64,000 bases of DNA from Limnohabitans sp. TEGF004 (GCF_027924965.1 NZ_AP027056.1:2294001-2358000), one strand, 5' to 3'; numbered from the stretch's first letter, positions 17,789 to 27,227 are shown. The notes: generated from the sequence alone by a model not told the origin. Translations and numbers: made by a program.

Positions 17789-20164
17789 ATGGCGACAAAC
17801 CACACCCCCGAAGGTTCGAAAGAACACGCTGCTGCACCTGCAGCCCCCCGTTCCATGGCGAGCCGGCTTTTGCTGTGGGCCATAGGGATTGCCGCTGCTG
17901 GCATGCTGGTGGTGGGCCTTTTGGTCGCCGTCGCGCTGGCCATGGCTTACCCCCAATTGCCCGACATCTCGGACTTGGCCGATTACCGCCCCAAGCTCTC
18001 GATGCGCGTGTATTCGGTCGAGGGCACACAGATTGGCGAGTTCGGTGAAGAGCGCCGCAACCTCACCCCATTCAAAGACATCCCCAAGGTGATGAAAGAC
18101 GCGGTGCTGGCCATTGAAGACGCGCGCTTTTACCAACACAACGGTGTGGACTACATCGGTCTGATGCGTGCAGCCTTGGCTAACTTGGGTCGCGCCAAGA
18201 GCCAAGGCGCTTCAACGATCACCATGCAGGTGGCACGCAATGTGTACCTGTCGTCAGAAAAAACATTCACCCGCAAGATTTATGAAATCTTGCTGACCAG
18301 CAAGCTCGAGCACATGCTCAGCAAAGACCAGATTTTTGAAATCTATTTGAACCAAATTTATTTGGGTAACCGTGCTTACGGCTTTGCCGCTGCGTCTGAA
18401 GCCTACTTTGGCAAGCCGCTGAAAAACATCAGCATTGCCGAAGCCGCTATGTTGGCGGGCTTGCCCAAAGCACCGTCGGCGTACAACCCCATCGTCAACC
18501 CCAAGCGTGCACGCGCGCGCCAGCTCTACATCATTGAGCGCATGGAAGAAAACGGCTTCATCACCAAAGAACAAGCGGTGGCAGCCAAGCAAGAAGAGTT
18601 GAAGATTCGCACGGCCATGAGCAGCCTCAACACCCACGCCGACTACGTGGCCGAAATGGCGCGCCAGCTGATGTTTGCGCAATACGGCCCCGACATCTAC
18701 ACCCGCGGCTTGAACGTGTACACCACCATCCGCGCCAGCGACCAACAAGCGGCCTACTTTGCGCTGCGTCGCGGCATCATGGACTTTGAACGCCGCCAAC
18801 ACTACCGCGGCCCTGAGCGTTTCATCAACCTGCCAGAGAAGGCGGCAGAGCTGGAAGACGCGATTGACGACGCTTTGATCGAACAAGGCGACAAGGGCGA
18901 TTTGTTGGCCGCTGTGGTGCTGGAAGCGACGCCGAAGAAAGTGCGCGTGGTCCGTCAAAACAGCGAGGTGCTGGAAATCACGGGCGAAGGTTTGCAACCC
19001 GTGCAATCGGGCTTGTCTGACAAAGCTGCGCCCAACATCAAGCTGCGCCCAGGCGCGCTGGTGCGCATCACCAAGACCGCCAAAGGCGGCTGGGAAATTA
19101 CCCAACTGCCGGAAGTGGAAGGCGCGTTTGTGTCGATTGACCCACGCGATGGCGCCATTCACGCACTGGTGGGTGGCTTTGACTTCAACAAGAACAAGTT
19201 CAACCACGTGACCCAAGCGTGGCGTCAGCCTGGCTCGAGTTTCAAACCGTTCATTTACTCTGCCGCACTGGAAAAAGGCTTCACGCCCATGACCGTGGTG
19301 AACGATGCACCCTTGTTCTTCGATGCCAGCGTCACAGGTGGCCAACCGTGGGAACCCAAAAACTACGATGGCACGTTTGAAGGCCCCATGACTTTGCGCA
19401 AAGGCTTGGCCAAATCGAAAAACATGATTTCGATTCGCGTGCTGCAAGCCGTGGGCGCGCAAAACGCGCAAGACTGGATTGCACAGTTTGGCTTTGACGC
19501 AGAAAAGCACCCTCCCTACTTGACCATGGCGCTGGGCGCTGGCTCGGTCACGCCCATGCAAATGGCGGCGGGCTATTCGGTGTTTGCCAACGGCGGCTAC
19601 CGCGTGAACCCCTTCCTCATCACCAAGGTGACGGACCAAATGGGCAAGGTGTTGTCTGAGTTCACCCCAACACCGCCGGATGAATCGGCCCGCGCCATTG
19701 ATGCACGCAACGCCTTTGTGATGACCAGCTTGCTGCAAGAAGTCACACGCTCAGGCACGGCCGCACGCGCCCAAGCCACGTTGAAGCGCAACGACATTTA
19801 CGGCAAAACCGGTACCACCAACGATTCGATGGATGCGTGGTTTGCGGGCTATCACCCCACCCTCACCGCCGTGACTTGGATTGGTTACGACACCCCACGC
19901 AAATTGGGTGACCGCGAAACCGGTGGTGGATTGAGCTTGCCCGTGTGGATCAGCTACATGCAGCACGCTTTGCAAAACGTGCCCGTTTCTGAACCTACGC
20001 CCCCTTCAGGCTTGAGCCATGAAGGCGGCGACTGGGCCTATACCGAATTCAGCCGAGGCGCTGGCGTGGGCAGCCTTGGGATGGACAGCCGCTCAGGCAA
20101 CAGCAGCGAACAGCTGCCAGCGAACGACGAGAAGAAAAAGATTCTCGATTTGTTCAAGAACTAA
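17789..20164 (+). CDS. mrcA: Penicillin-binding protein 1A (bifunctional transglycosylase/transpeptidase)
   Basis: Synthesises and cross-links peptidoglycan. A cytoplasmic tail and one membrane helix (about 26-54) precede the GT51 glycosyltransferase domain with catalytic EDARFYQHNGVD, GASTITMQ and KILEIYLN-like motifs (KDQIFEIYLNQIYLGN). An OB-like insert follows. The transpeptidase domain has SSFK (QPGSSFKPFIY), SKN (AKSKNM) and KTG (GKTGTTNDSMDAWF). Length 791 fits PBP1A. It is divergent from the pil operon, the standard betaproteobacterial layout. A strong terminator starts at the stop codon. The start lacks a Shine-Dalgarno sequence. Confidence 0.96.
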   Translation: MATNHTPEGSKEHAAAPAAPRSMASRLLLWAIGIAAAGMLVVGLLVAVALAMAYPQLPDISDLADYRPKLSMRVYSVEGTQIGEFGEERRNLTPFKDIPKVMKDAVLAIEDARFYQHNGVDYIGLMRAALANLGRAKSQGASTITMQVARNVYLSSEKTFTRKIYEILLTSKLEHMLSKDQIFEIYLNQIYLGNRAYGFAAASEAYFGKPLKNISIAEAAMLAGLPKAPSAYNPIVNPKRARARQLYIIERMEENGFITKEQAVAAKQEELKIRTAMSSLNTHADYVAEMARQLMFAQYGPDIYTRGLNVYTTIRASDQQAAYFALRRGIMDFERRQHYRGPERFINLPEKAAELEDAIDDALIEQGDKGDLLAAVVLEATPKKVRVVRQNSEVLEITGEGLQPVQSGLSDKAAPNIKLRPGALVRITKTAKGGWEITQLPEVEGAFVSIDPRDGAIHALVGGFDFNKNKFNHVTQAWRQPGSSFKPFIYSAALEKGFTPMTVVNDAPLFFDASVTGGQPWEPKNYDGTFEGPMTLRKGLAKSKNMISIRVLQAVGAQNAQDWIAQFGFDAEKHPPYLTMALGAGSVTPMQMAAGYSVFANGGYRVNPFLITKVTDQMGKVLSEFTPTPPDESARAIDARNAFVMTSLLQEVTRSGTAARAQATLKRNDIYGKTGTTNDSMDAWFAGYHPTLTAVTWIGYDTPRKLGDRETGGGLSLPVWISYMQHALQNVPVSEPTPPSGLSHEGGDWAYTEFSRGAGVGSLGMDSRSGNSSEQLPANDEKKKILDLFKN

Positions 20165-20198
20165 CGACAAGGGCGCTCATAGCGCCCTTGTCGTTTTG
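20163..20198 (+). terminator. Terminator of ponA
   Basis: AACGACAAGGGCGCT and AGCGCCCTTGTCGTT form a perfect 15 bp stem with the loop CAT, followed by TTG. It begins inside the ponA stop codon and lies between two convergent genes, so it may also act on cyaY. Confidence 0.88.
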
Positions 20199-20211
20199 TG
20201 AACGACTGAAG

Positions 20212-20541
20212 TTAAGCGTGAAAGGTGAGCGCCAGCCCTGTTTGGGCACTTGCGTCTTGACTGAGGCGATCAAAGAATTCGCCTTGGCCTTTGGTATCGG
20301 CCCATTGCGCGCCATCAAACCTGAAGTGGTAGCCGCCGGAGCGAGCTGCCAACCACACCTCGTGCAGGGGCTTTTGAAGGTTGATGATGATTTGGCTTTT
20401 ATTCTCAAACGTGAGGGTGATCATGCCGCCCACGCGCTGGTTGTCGATGTCGGCATCACCGTCGTCGTTGATGCAGTCACAGGCCAATTCAACGGCTTTG
20501 AGCAGAAGTTCTGCGCGGTCTAAGAATTCGAGATCGGTCAT
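20212..20541 (-). CDS. cyaY: Iron donor protein CyaY (frataxin homologue)
   Basis: Binds iron and modulates Fe-S cluster assembly by IscS. The 109-residue protein has the frataxin pattern: acidic first helix ([14 protein letters not shown]), a central strand with [21 protein letters not shown], then [18 protein letters not shown] and a final helix. I chose the ATG at 20541 (MTDLEF), the usual family start; an in-frame ATG at 20556 would add five residues and overlap the divergent lptM start codon. Neither has a clear ribosome binding site. Confidence 0.93.
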   Translation of the reverse strand: MTDLEFLDRAELLLKAVELACDCINDDGDADIDNQRVGGMITLTFENKSQIIINLQKPLHEVWLAARSGGYHFRFDGAQWADTKGQGEFFDRLSQDASAQTGLALTFHA

Positions 20542-20554
20542 TACAATTTGTGCC

Positions 20555-20800
20555 ATGGGTATTGAACAAAAGATTTTAGTCAGGGGCGCAAGCCTTGGTG
20601 CGGGTGTGGCCTCTTTGCTGTGCGCTTTGCTGGCGTTGACAGCCTGCGGTCAAAAAGGCGCGCTGTACATGCCCAACGATCCAGAGTTCAAACAACGCGC
20701 CACATTGCCCGAGATCGTACGTCGCCAATTGCCAAGCCCCCCCGCCACAGCACCCGCTGCCTCATCTCCTGCCAGCGCAGCCTCTGCGGCTGGCCATTAA
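20555..20800 (+). CDS. lptM: LptM-type small lipoprotein (LPS translocon maturation)
   Basis: An 81-residue lipoprotein with a signal peptide and lipobox LTAC; the mature N-terminus [10 protein letters not shown] is the family signature (usual form CGQKGPLYLP). In Enterobacteria LptM (YifL) helps oxidative maturation of LptD at the outer membrane; that role here is inferred from the family. The C-terminal half is rich in Pro, Ala and Ser. It is 18 bp upstream of lysA, the common proteobacterial pairing. Its ATG lies back to back with a possible cyaY start (CATG). Confidence 0.85.
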   Translation: MGIEQKILVRGASLGAGVASLLCALLALTACGQKGALYMPNDPEFKQRATLPEIVRRQLPSPPATAPAASSPASAASAAGH

Positions 20801-20818
20801 TTTTTCAAGAGCCGTCTG

Positions 20819-22096
20819 ATGACACACACCACGCTTGCCGGTGCGCCTTTTGTGGCCACTCAACATAACGATTTGTATTTGGAAGGCGTCAAACTCGCCG
20901 ACCTCGCACACGCACACGGCACACCTCTGTTTGTGTATTCCAAAGCTGCCATGCTCAGCGCCCTCGCCGCCTACCAACGCGGCTTTGCAGGCCGCAACGC
21001 GCGTATTTGCTACGCCATGAAAGCCAACTCATCCCTCGCGGTGTTGCAAGTGTTTGCACAAGCAGGCTGCGGTTTTGACATCGTGTCGGGTGGAGAGCTG
21101 GACCGCGTCATCGCGGCAGGCGGTGATGTGTCTAAAGTGATCTTTTCAGGCGTGGGAAAAACACGTGCCGAAATGCGCAAGGCTTTGGAAGCGGGTATTG
21201 CCTGCTTCAACGTGGAGAGCGAAGCCGAGTTGGAAGTGTTGAGCGAGGTGGCACAAAGCATGGGCAAGCGTGCGCCCATCAGCATTCGCGTCAACCCCAA
21301 CGTAGACGCCAAAACCCACCCCTATATTTCCACTGGCCTCAAAGGCAACAAGTTTGGCGTGGCGCACGAACGCGCCTTGGCCACTTACCAACGCGCTGCG
21401 AGTTTGCCCGGATTGCAAGTGACAGGCATTGACTGCCACATTGGCTCGCAAATCACAGAGTCCACGCCTTATCTTGACGCGATGGATCGCGTGCTGGACC
21501 TCGTGCAAGCCATCGAAGCGGCAGGCATTGCCATTCACCACATCGACTTTGGCGGCGGTTTAGGCATCAACTACAACGGTGACACGCCGCCTGCTGCAGA
21601 TGAACTGTGGGCGCAACTGCTGGCCAAACTCGACGCACGTGGCTACGGCCAACGCCAACTGATGATTGAACCCGGTCGCTCGCTCGTGGGCAACGCGGGC
21701 GTGTGTTTGACTGAAGTGTTGTACCTGAAGCCAGGCGAGCAAAAAAACTTTTGCATCGTCGACGCCGCAATGAACGACCTGCCTCGCCCTGCGATGTACG
21801 AAGCCTTCCACCAAATCGTGCCTGTGTCTGCACGATCGGGTCAAGCAGTGACGTATGACGTGGTGGGTCCTGTGTGCGAGAGCGGTGATTGGCTGGGTCG
21901 TGACCGTCAACTGACCGTGCAGTCGGGTGATTTGTTGGCCGTGTTGTCCACCGGTGCTTATTGCGTGGCGATGTCTAGCAACTACAACACACGTGGGCGT
22001 GCGGCTGAAATTTTGGTAGAAGGCACCCAAGCGCATGTGATTCGTCGTCGTGAGACGGTGGCGGACCAGATGGCTTGTGAGTCGTTGGTTCGCTAA
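20819..22096 (+). CDS. lysA: Diaminopimelate decarboxylase
   Basis: The last step of lysine synthesis: PLP-dependent decarboxylation of meso-diaminopimelate. The PLP lysine is in CYAMKANSS; other motifs are GFDIVSGGEL, the HIGSQI histidine, DFGGGLGINY, EPGRSLVGNAG and the C-terminal catalytic GPVCESGDWLG. At 425 residues it is full length with an alanine-racemase-like barrel and a C-terminal beta domain. It follows lptM closely and is probably co-transcribed. Confidence 0.97.
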   Translation: MTHTTLAGAPFVATQHNDLYLEGVKLADLAHAHGTPLFVYSKAAMLSALAAYQRGFAGRNARICYAMKANSSLAVLQVFAQAGCGFDIVSGGELDRVIAAGGDVSKVIFSGVGKTRAEMRKALEAGIACFNVESEAELEVLSEVAQSMGKRAPISIRVNPNVDAKTHPYISTGLKGNKFGVAHERALATYQRAASLPGLQVTGIDCHIGSQITESTPYLDAMDRVLDLVQAIEAAGIAIHHIDFGGGLGINYNGDTPPAADELWAQLLAKLDARGYGQRQLMIEPGRSLVGNAGVCLTEVLYLKPGEQKNFCIVDAAMNDLPRPAMYEAFHQIVPVSARSGQAVTYDVVGPVCESGDWLGRDRQLTVQSGDLLAVLSTGAYCVAMSSNYNTRGRAAEILVEGTQAHVIRRRETVADQMACESLVR

Positions 22097-22143
22097 GTTT
22101 TTGCGTTTGCTTTCGTGGCGGTTCTTTCGCTCCGCCCCGACGA

Positions 22144-22785
22144 TCAGCGAGTGAAACCACCCGAACTAAACAAATGGCGCCACAAAGAAGAGTGGACAAC
22201 CCTCCAAGCAAGCAACACCAAGATCACAGAGGCATAAACAAACACCTCTGCAAAGTTGCTCTTCCCCGCCCGCATCCAAAAAAAGTGCAGCACAGCCAAT
22301 ACCGCTACGGCGTACACCAAACGGTGCAACCACTGCCAACGCTTGGCACCTAACCATCGAATCGCGCGATTGAACGAGGTCAATGCCAACGGCGTGAGCA
22401 ACACAAAAGCACTGAACCCCACCAAGATGAACGGGCGCTTGGCGATGTCTGCGGCAATATCACCCCACTCAAACCCCATGTCGAGCCAGCTGTAACAAAG
22501 CACATGCAACACCGCGTAAAAGTAGGTGAACAAACCCAACATGCGCCGCAGCTTTGCCAACTCAGGCAAACCCAACATCACACGCAATGGCGTCACCGCT
22601 AACGTCACGCACAACAAGCGCAGCGTCCAGTCACCCGTGGCGCGTATCAAATACTCGGCAGGGTTGGCACCCAACGCATCGTTGACAGTGCCCCACACCA
22701 GCCACGCAAATGGCAAAAGACAAAGCGACCACAGCACTGGCTTGGCGCTGCGGTGTTGCAGGGCTTTTCGCAAAGCGGTCTTCAC
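22144..22785 (-). CDS. msrQ: Heme-binding membrane subunit MsrQ
   Basis: The inner-membrane b-type haem protein that feeds electrons to MsrP for repair of oxidised methionine in periplasmic proteins. It has 213 residues with about six membrane segments of the ferric-reductase-like fold; haem-ligand histidines are likely those in YAVLHVLCY, WLHRLVYA and LAVLHFFW. It starts with GTG: the ATG in the same TGATGTG string is out of frame. The start is 1 bp after the msrP stop, so the pair is one operon. Confidence 0.92.
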   Translation of the reverse strand: MKTALRKALQHRSAKPVLWSLCLLPFAWLVWGTVNDALGANPAEYLIRATGDWTLRLLCVTLAVTPLRVMLGLPELAKLRRMLGLFTYFYAVLHVLCYSWLDMGFEWGDIAADIAKRPFILVGFSAFVLLTPLALTSFNRAIRWLGAKRWQWLHRLVYAVAVLAVLHFFWMRAGKSNFAEVFVYASVILVLLAWRVVHSSLWRHLFSSGGFTR

Positions 22786-22786
22786 A

Positions 22787-23809
22787 TCAATACAGTTTAC
22801 TCAGGTCCATGCCCGCATAAAGCTGGCCCACTTGGGCTTCGTAACCGTTGAACATCAAGGTCTTGCGCTTTTTGGCAAACAAACCGTCTTCGCCTATGCG
22901 ACGCTCGGTGGCTTGGCTCCAGCGCGGATGGCTCACGTTCGGATTGACGTTGGAATAAAAACCATACTCTTGCGGCGCTGAGCGGCCCCATGAATTAACG
23001 GGCTGCTTCTCCACAAAGCGAATCTTCACCAAACTCTTGGCGCTTTTGAAACCATATTTCCAAGGCACCACCAAGCGCACAGGCGCGCCATTTTGATTGG
23101 GCAGCACTTCGCCGTACATGCCAAAGCTCAAGAGCGTGAGCGGGTGCATGGCCTCGTCCATGCGCAGGCCTTCGACATACGGCCAATCGAGCACCCGCGA
23201 GCGCACGCCAGGCATGGTTTTGGGGTCGGCTTGGGTGATGAACTCCACATACTTGGCGCTGCCCAAAGGCTCCACACGTTTGATGAGTTCGGCCAGCGAG
23301 TAGCCCAGCCACGGAATGACCATGGACCAACCTTCCACGCAGCGCAAGCGGTAAATGCGCTCTTCCATGGGACTGAGTTTGAGCAAGGCGTCTAGGTCGA
23401 AACGGCCCGGTTTTTTAACGAGCCCTTCGACCTCCACCGTCCACGGTTTGGTTTGCAAGGTGTGAGCGTATTTGGCGGGGTCAGATTTGTCCGTGCCGAA
23501 TTCGTAAAAGTTGTTGTAGCTGCTGGCATCGGCGTAGGTGGTGATTTTTTCCATGGTGTTGGCACCACTCACGCGGCTCACAGCGCCCGTCAACGGGGCC
23601 AGCTTGCCTGGGCGTATCACCACGTCGCTGGGGGTTTGGGCCAGCGCCTCACGCCAAGCCCATGCAGCCATTGACAGCCCTGCTGCGCCTGCTGCCATTT
23701 GTTTGAGCCAATCGCGTCGCTGCGCATACACCGCTTGCGGTGTGATGTCGCTGCTCAGCGTGTGCACAAAACCAGAGTCACTGCTTTTCGATAATTGATT
23801 GAAACGCAC
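22787..23809 (-). CDS. msrP: Protein-methionine-sulfoxide reductase catalytic subunit MsrP
   Basis: A periplasmic molybdopterin enzyme that reduces methionine sulfoxide in proteins. The N-terminus has a Tat signal ([16 protein letters not shown]). The sulfite-oxidase fold shows the Mo-binding cysteine in [15 protein letters not shown], followed by [10 protein letters not shown] and the closing [12 protein letters not shown] propose the GTG at 23809, with AAGGGGG 5 nt upstream. An ATG at 23857 would add 16 residues ([12 protein letters not shown]) that look like untranslated sequence, although GAGG also precedes it. Confidence 0.92.
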   Translation of the reverse strand: MRFNQLSKSSDSGFVHTLSSDITPQAVYAQRRDWLKQMAAGAAGLSMAAWAWREALAQTPSDVVIRPGKLAPLTGAVSRVSGANTMEKITTYADASSYNNFYEFGTDKSDPAKYAHTLQTKPWTVEVEGLVKKPGRFDLDALLKLSPMEERIYRLRCVEGWSMVIPWLGYSLAELIKRVEPLGSAKYVEFITQADPKTMPGVRSRVLDWPYVEGLRMDEAMHPLTLLSFGMYGEVLPNQNGAPVRLVVPWKYGFKSAKSLVKIRFVEKQPVNSWGRSAPQEYGFYSNVNPNVSHPRWSQATERRIGEDGLFAKKRKTLMFNGYEAQVGQLYAGMDLSKLY

Positions 23810-23899
23810 GAAGCCCCCTTGAATCCAAAAGTTTTTGCATTGTGAGGCATCGCCCATCGAGCCTCATGCCACGCACAGAAAGACCTTAAGACCAGAAAC

Positions 23900-23928
23900 A
23901 AAAAAGCTGGCACTCGGCCAGCTTTTTT
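23900..23928 (-). terminator. Terminator of the cytochrome c gene
   Basis: AAAAAAGCTGGC and GCCAGCTTTTTT form a 12 bp stem with a 5 nt loop and end in six T on either strand. It lies 22 bp past the cytochrome stop. Confidence 0.88.
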
Positions 23929-23949
23929 AGTGAGAGTTGAAACTCTGAA

Positions 23950-24603
23950 TTAACGCAAACCAGCGATGTAGTCAGCCACAGCTTTGATTTCGCGGTCATT
24001 CAACTTGGCAGCCACACCGCTCATTTGAGCGCTGTTGCCACGGCCAACGTTTTGACCCACGCCTTTGTTTCCGTGCTCACGGAAGGAATTCAATTGCGCC
24101 ATGGTGTAGTCAGCGTGCTGACCGCTCAAGCGTGGGTACTGTGATGGGATGCCAGCACCTGTTGGGCTGTGGCAACCAGCACAAGCGGCAATTTGACGGT
24201 CAGCCACGCCGCCGCGGTAAATGCGCTCACCCAAAACAACCAAGTCTTTTTCTTTGGCAAAGTTAGGCTTGGCTTCTTTCGAGGCCAACCAAGCTGAAAC
24301 GTTTTTCATGTCGGCTTCAGACAAGCCAGCAGCCATGCCGCTCATGATGGCGTTGGCACGCTTGCCAGATTTGAACTCTTGCAATTGTTTGACCAAGTAA
24401 TCTGGGTGCTGTTGTGCCAGCTTAGGGTAGGCAGGCGAACCGGCGTTGCCATCTGCACCGTGGCAAGACGCGCAAACAGCGGTGTAGGTTGCTTCACCTT
24501 TGGCCAAATCAGCCTTGGCTGCAGGGGCTGCAGGCTCGGCGGCATTGGAAAGGGCGGGGGCTACCAAGGCGGCAGCAATCAACAAAGAGGCAATCAGCTT
24601 CAT
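23950..24603 (-). CDS. Dihaem cytochrome c (c4 type)
   Basis: A periplasmic electron carrier with two haem sites, CASCHG and CAGCHS, in two similar halves, as in cytochrome c4 which donates to terminal oxidases. The mature 195 or so residues follow a clear signal peptide ending ALSNAA. Axial methionines are probably those in IMSGMAA and AQMSGVAA. I chose the ATG at 24603 (MKLIASLL) since the upstream frame lacks signal-peptide character. It is divergent from engB and has its own terminator. Confidence 0.92.
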   Translation of the reverse strand: MKLIASLLIAAALVAPALSNAAEPAAPAAKADLAKGEATYTAVCASCHGADGNAGSPAYPKLAQQHPDYLVKQLQEFKSGKRANAIMSGMAAGLSEADMKNVSAWLASKEAKPNFAKEKDLVVLGERIYRGGVADRQIAACAGCHSPTGAGIPSQYPRLSGQHADYTMAQLNSFREHGNKGVGQNVGRGNSAQMSGVAAKLNDREIKAVADYIAGLR

Positions 24604-24666
24604 AGGTGTTCTTTGGTTAATGGGTCTCAAAGACGTCGAAAAACTGCGGTGATTCTACAATGCCTC

Positions 24667-25434
24667 ATGAACCAGCCAGACCCACACGACACCCCCGCCC
24701 AAAATGACACGCCTGAGGTGCCTGAAATCGCGGTCCTGAACGCCGAATTTGAAGCCCAACGCGAAGCCGAACGCGCTGCTGCCAAAGCTGCATTCGAGCT
24801 CTTAAGCCCTGCCGATCAAGCCAAATACGCCATGGGCTGGCTGCACACCGCACGGTTTTTGACCACCGCGGCCCAGTTGCACCACCTGCCCACCTACGAC
24901 CTGCCCGAAATTGCCTTTGTCGGCCGCTCCAATGCGGGTAAATCCACCTGCATCAACGTGCTGACCCAACAAAAACGCTTGGCCTACGCTTCCAAAACAC
25001 CAGGCCGCACCCAGCACATCAACTTATTCGCCATGGGCCGCCAAGGCAAAACCGATGCCGTGCTGGCTGACTTGCCCGGCTACGGCTACGCGGCCGTGCC
25101 CAAGCAAGACAAGATTCGTTGGCAACAAGTAATGGCCAACTATTTGCTCACCCGTCCCAACCTGCGCGCAGTGGTGCTGATGTGTGACCCACGTCACGGC
25201 CTGACGGAGCTGGACGAAATTTTGTTAGATGTGATTCGCCCGCGCGTGGCAGAGGGCATGAAGTTTTTGGTGCTGCTCACCAAGGCTGACAAGCTCAACA
25301 AAACTGATGGTGCGAAGGCTCTGCAAATCACCAAGCTGCAAGCGGGTGGTGGTGAAGTTCGCTTGTTCTCGGCACTGAAGAAACAAGGTGTGGATGAAGT
25401 GGCGGCCACTTTGTACAAGTGGATGCACCCTTAA
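24667..25434 (+). CDS. engB: Ribosome biogenesis GTPase EngB (YihA/YsxC)
   Basis: A GTPase needed for large ribosomal subunit assembly. G1 is GRSNAGKST, G3 DLPGYG and G4 LTKADK; FLTTAAQLHHLP before G1 is the usual lead-in. With the ATG at 24667 the protein has 255 residues, longer than the common 200-220, because of an acidic N-terminal extension rich in Asp, Glu and Ala (residues 1-55). A start near MGWLHTARF would give the standard length. Earlier in-frame sequence overlaps the divergent cytochrome gene and was discarded. Confidence 0.92.
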   Translation: MNQPDPHDTPAQNDTPEVPEIAVLNAEFEAQREAERAAAKAAFELLSPADQAKYAMGWLHTARFLTTAAQLHHLPTYDLPEIAFVGRSNAGKSTCINVLTQQKRLAYASKTPGRTQHINLFAMGRQGKTDAVLADLPGYGYAAVPKQDKIRWQQVMANYLLTRPNLRAVVLMCDPRHGLTELDEILLDVIRPRVAEGMKFLVLLTKADKLNKTDGAKALQITKLQAGGGEVRLFSALKKQGVDEVAATLYKWMHP

Positions 25435-25443
25435 TTCAACTGG

Positions 25444-25469
25444 GCGCTTTACCTTAACGCGTAAAGCGC
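25444..25469. terminator. Hairpin between convergent engB and lipid A acyltransferase genes
   Basis: GCGCTTTAC and GTAAAGCGC form a perfect 9 bp stem with an 8 nt loop. There is no T-run, so termination is only a guess. Confidence 0.35.
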
Positions 25470-25483
25470 ATCAAGAAGCTGGA

Positions 25484-26350
25484 TTAGTAAAGCTCTGGCG
25501 CGCCTGGTGGGCGTGTTTTGAAGCGCTTGTGCACCCAAAAATATTGAGCGGGCATGGTGTTGATAAACACCTCCAAGCGTTGGTTCATCGTGTCCGTGTC
25601 GGCCTCGGCGTCGTCTGTGGGAAAGTCATTCCAAGCCGAATACACCACAACCTCGTAGCCTGTATCCGTCATGCGCGTGATGACGGGCATCACTCGGGCT
25701 CGCCCCAGTTTGGCAAAGCGCGACAAAGACGGCACGGTCGCGGCTGGCTCGCCATAAAACGGCACAAAGATGGACTCACTTGGGCCAAAGTTCATGTCAG
25801 GCAGCAAGTACAGCAATTCGTTTTTTCGTAAGGCCGCGATGATGGGCTTGACGCCATCCTCGCGACGAAACAAACGCACGTTGCCAAACCGTTGACGCCC
25901 CTTGGCGACCCACGCATCCACCGCCGCATTCGACTGCGGCGTGAAGATGGTCGTGAAACGCAAAGGCAGGCTCATGGTGAGTGCTGACCACCCCACATCC
26001 AAACCCATGAAGTGCGGCGCAAACAACACGGTCGGCGTTGCGTCGGATAACGCAGCCACCTCACCCGACAGCTGCACGCGCGATTGGATGCAAGCCGCAC
26101 TACGGTGCCACAGCCAACTGCGGTCAAGCCACGCTTGCGCGAAATACACAAAGGTTTGACGGGTCAATGCATCATGTTCGGCATCGCTCAAATGTGGAAA
26201 GCAAACACGCAAATTGGTTTGCACCACACGGCGGCGCGATGGGATCACCACCATCAGCAAAGCGCCCAAGCCCTCACCTAGGGCGCGCAACCACGACAAA
26301 GGCAAATAGCCCAAGCCACGCAACACCCACAAACCGAAATTGCTGAACAT
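25484..26350 (-). CDS. Lipid A biosynthesis acyltransferase (LpxL/HtrB family), copy 1
   Basis: A 288-residue inner-membrane enzyme that adds a secondary acyl chain to lipid A on the cytoplasmic face. The catalytic HX4D is in APHFMGLD; PDMNFGPSESIFVPF and FWVHKRFKTRP are family blocks. A hydrophobic N-terminal anchor is present. It starts 3 bp after the second acyltransferase gene, so both come from one transcript. Which of the two acts first, and with which chain, cannot be told from sequence. Confidence 0.92.
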   Translation of the reverse strand: MFSNFGLWVLRGLGYLPLSWLRALGEGLGALLMVVIPSRRRVVQTNLRVCFPHLSDAEHDALTRQTFVYFAQAWLDRSWLWHRSAACIQSRVQLSGEVAALSDATPTVLFAPHFMGLDVGWSALTMSLPLRFTTIFTPQSNAAVDAWVAKGRQRFGNVRLFRREDGVKPIIAALRKNELLYLLPDMNFGPSESIFVPFYGEPAATVPSLSRFAKLGRARVMPVITRMTDTGYEVVVYSAWNDFPTDDAEADTDTMNQRLEVFINTMPAQYFWVHKRFKTRPPGAPELY

Positions 26351-26353
26351 GGT

Positions 26354-27220
26354 TTAGCCTTCTGCGCGCGGTTGTTTGTCACGCGCGTAACCCCAGAGGT
26401 ATTGACCGGGTGCATCCAAAACCATACTTTCCACGCCTCGGTTGACCGCCGCTGCAGCCACCTCGGGCGATACGTTGGTGTCTTTCATTTCGGGCGCGTC
26501 AAAGGGCCGCATGTGCATGCAAAAACCTTGACCTGCCGGCAAGCGCTCACACCACGTCATGATGACCTGCGCACCGGTTTGTTGCGCCAACTTCGCGAGC
26601 AAGGTCATGGTGTACACATCGCGACCAAAGAATGGCGCCCACACACCTTGCCCCAAGGGCGGCACTTGGTCGGGCAAGATGGCCGTGTAGCCACCGTTGC
26701 GCAATGCGCGAATGAGGGTGCGCACACCCGCCAGGGATGTGGGCGCGGAATCTAAATACGGGCGTGTGCGGGCATTGGCGACCAAGGGCTCTAGCCACGC
26801 TTTGCGTGCAGGGCGAAACAGCGCCACCATGGGCCCATAAGTTGGCCCAAATTTTTCGGCAATCGCTTGTGCGCCAATTTCCCAAGAGCCCAAATGTGGC
26901 GACATGATGATCGCGCCCTTGCCGGCTTGCATAGCGGCTTCAAAGTGCTCAGCGCCATCCCACTTCATCAAGCCATCGAGCTTTGTTTCATGCGGGCGCA
27001 TCCACACCCAAGGCAGCTCAGCCACCATTGCACCAATGGCCGCAACCGCAGGACGGGCATCGCGCCACGCCACACCAGCCGCATGCACATTGGCTTTGAA
27101 ATTGCGTCTGTAGCCAGGCGACAACCACCACACCAACCAACCCAGCACAGCGCCCAAGCGCTGCATCAAAGGCAGAGGCAAGCGGGCGAGGAAGTGAAAA
27201 ATGCGGGTGGTGAGAGACAT
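26354..27220 (-). CDS. Lipid A biosynthesis acyltransferase (LpxL/HtrB family), copy 2
   Basis: A second 288-residue LpxL-type protein, clearly divergent from its neighbour. The catalytic motif is HX4E (SPHLGSWE) instead of HX4D; ALFRPARK, ILPDQVPP and WAPFFGRDVYTM follow. It is the first gene of the pair and is divergent from metK. Two tandem acyltransferases fit a hexa-acylated lipid A with two secondary chains. Confidence 0.92.
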   Translation of the reverse strand: MSLTTRIFHFLARLPLPLMQRLGAVLGWLVWWLSPGYRRNFKANVHAAGVAWRDARPAVAAIGAMVAELPWVWMRPHETKLDGLMKWDGAEHFEAAMQAGKGAIIMSPHLGSWEIGAQAIAEKFGPTYGPMVALFRPARKAWLEPLVANARTRPYLDSAPTSLAGVRTLIRALRNGGYTAILPDQVPPLGQGVWAPFFGRDVYTMTLLAKLAQQTGAQVIMTWCERLPAGQGFCMHMRPFDAPEMKDTNVSPEVAAAAVNRGVESMVLDAPGQYLWGYARDKQPRAEG

Positions 27221-27227
27221 GAACTTT

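Noticed and set aside
18254..19738. Long minus-strand frame of 494 codons
   Set aside because: Antisense to the PBP1A gene; same shadow character.
22117..22137. GGCGG/CCGCC hairpin after lysA
   Set aside because: Short stem, 10 nt loop and no T-run; too weak to call a terminator.
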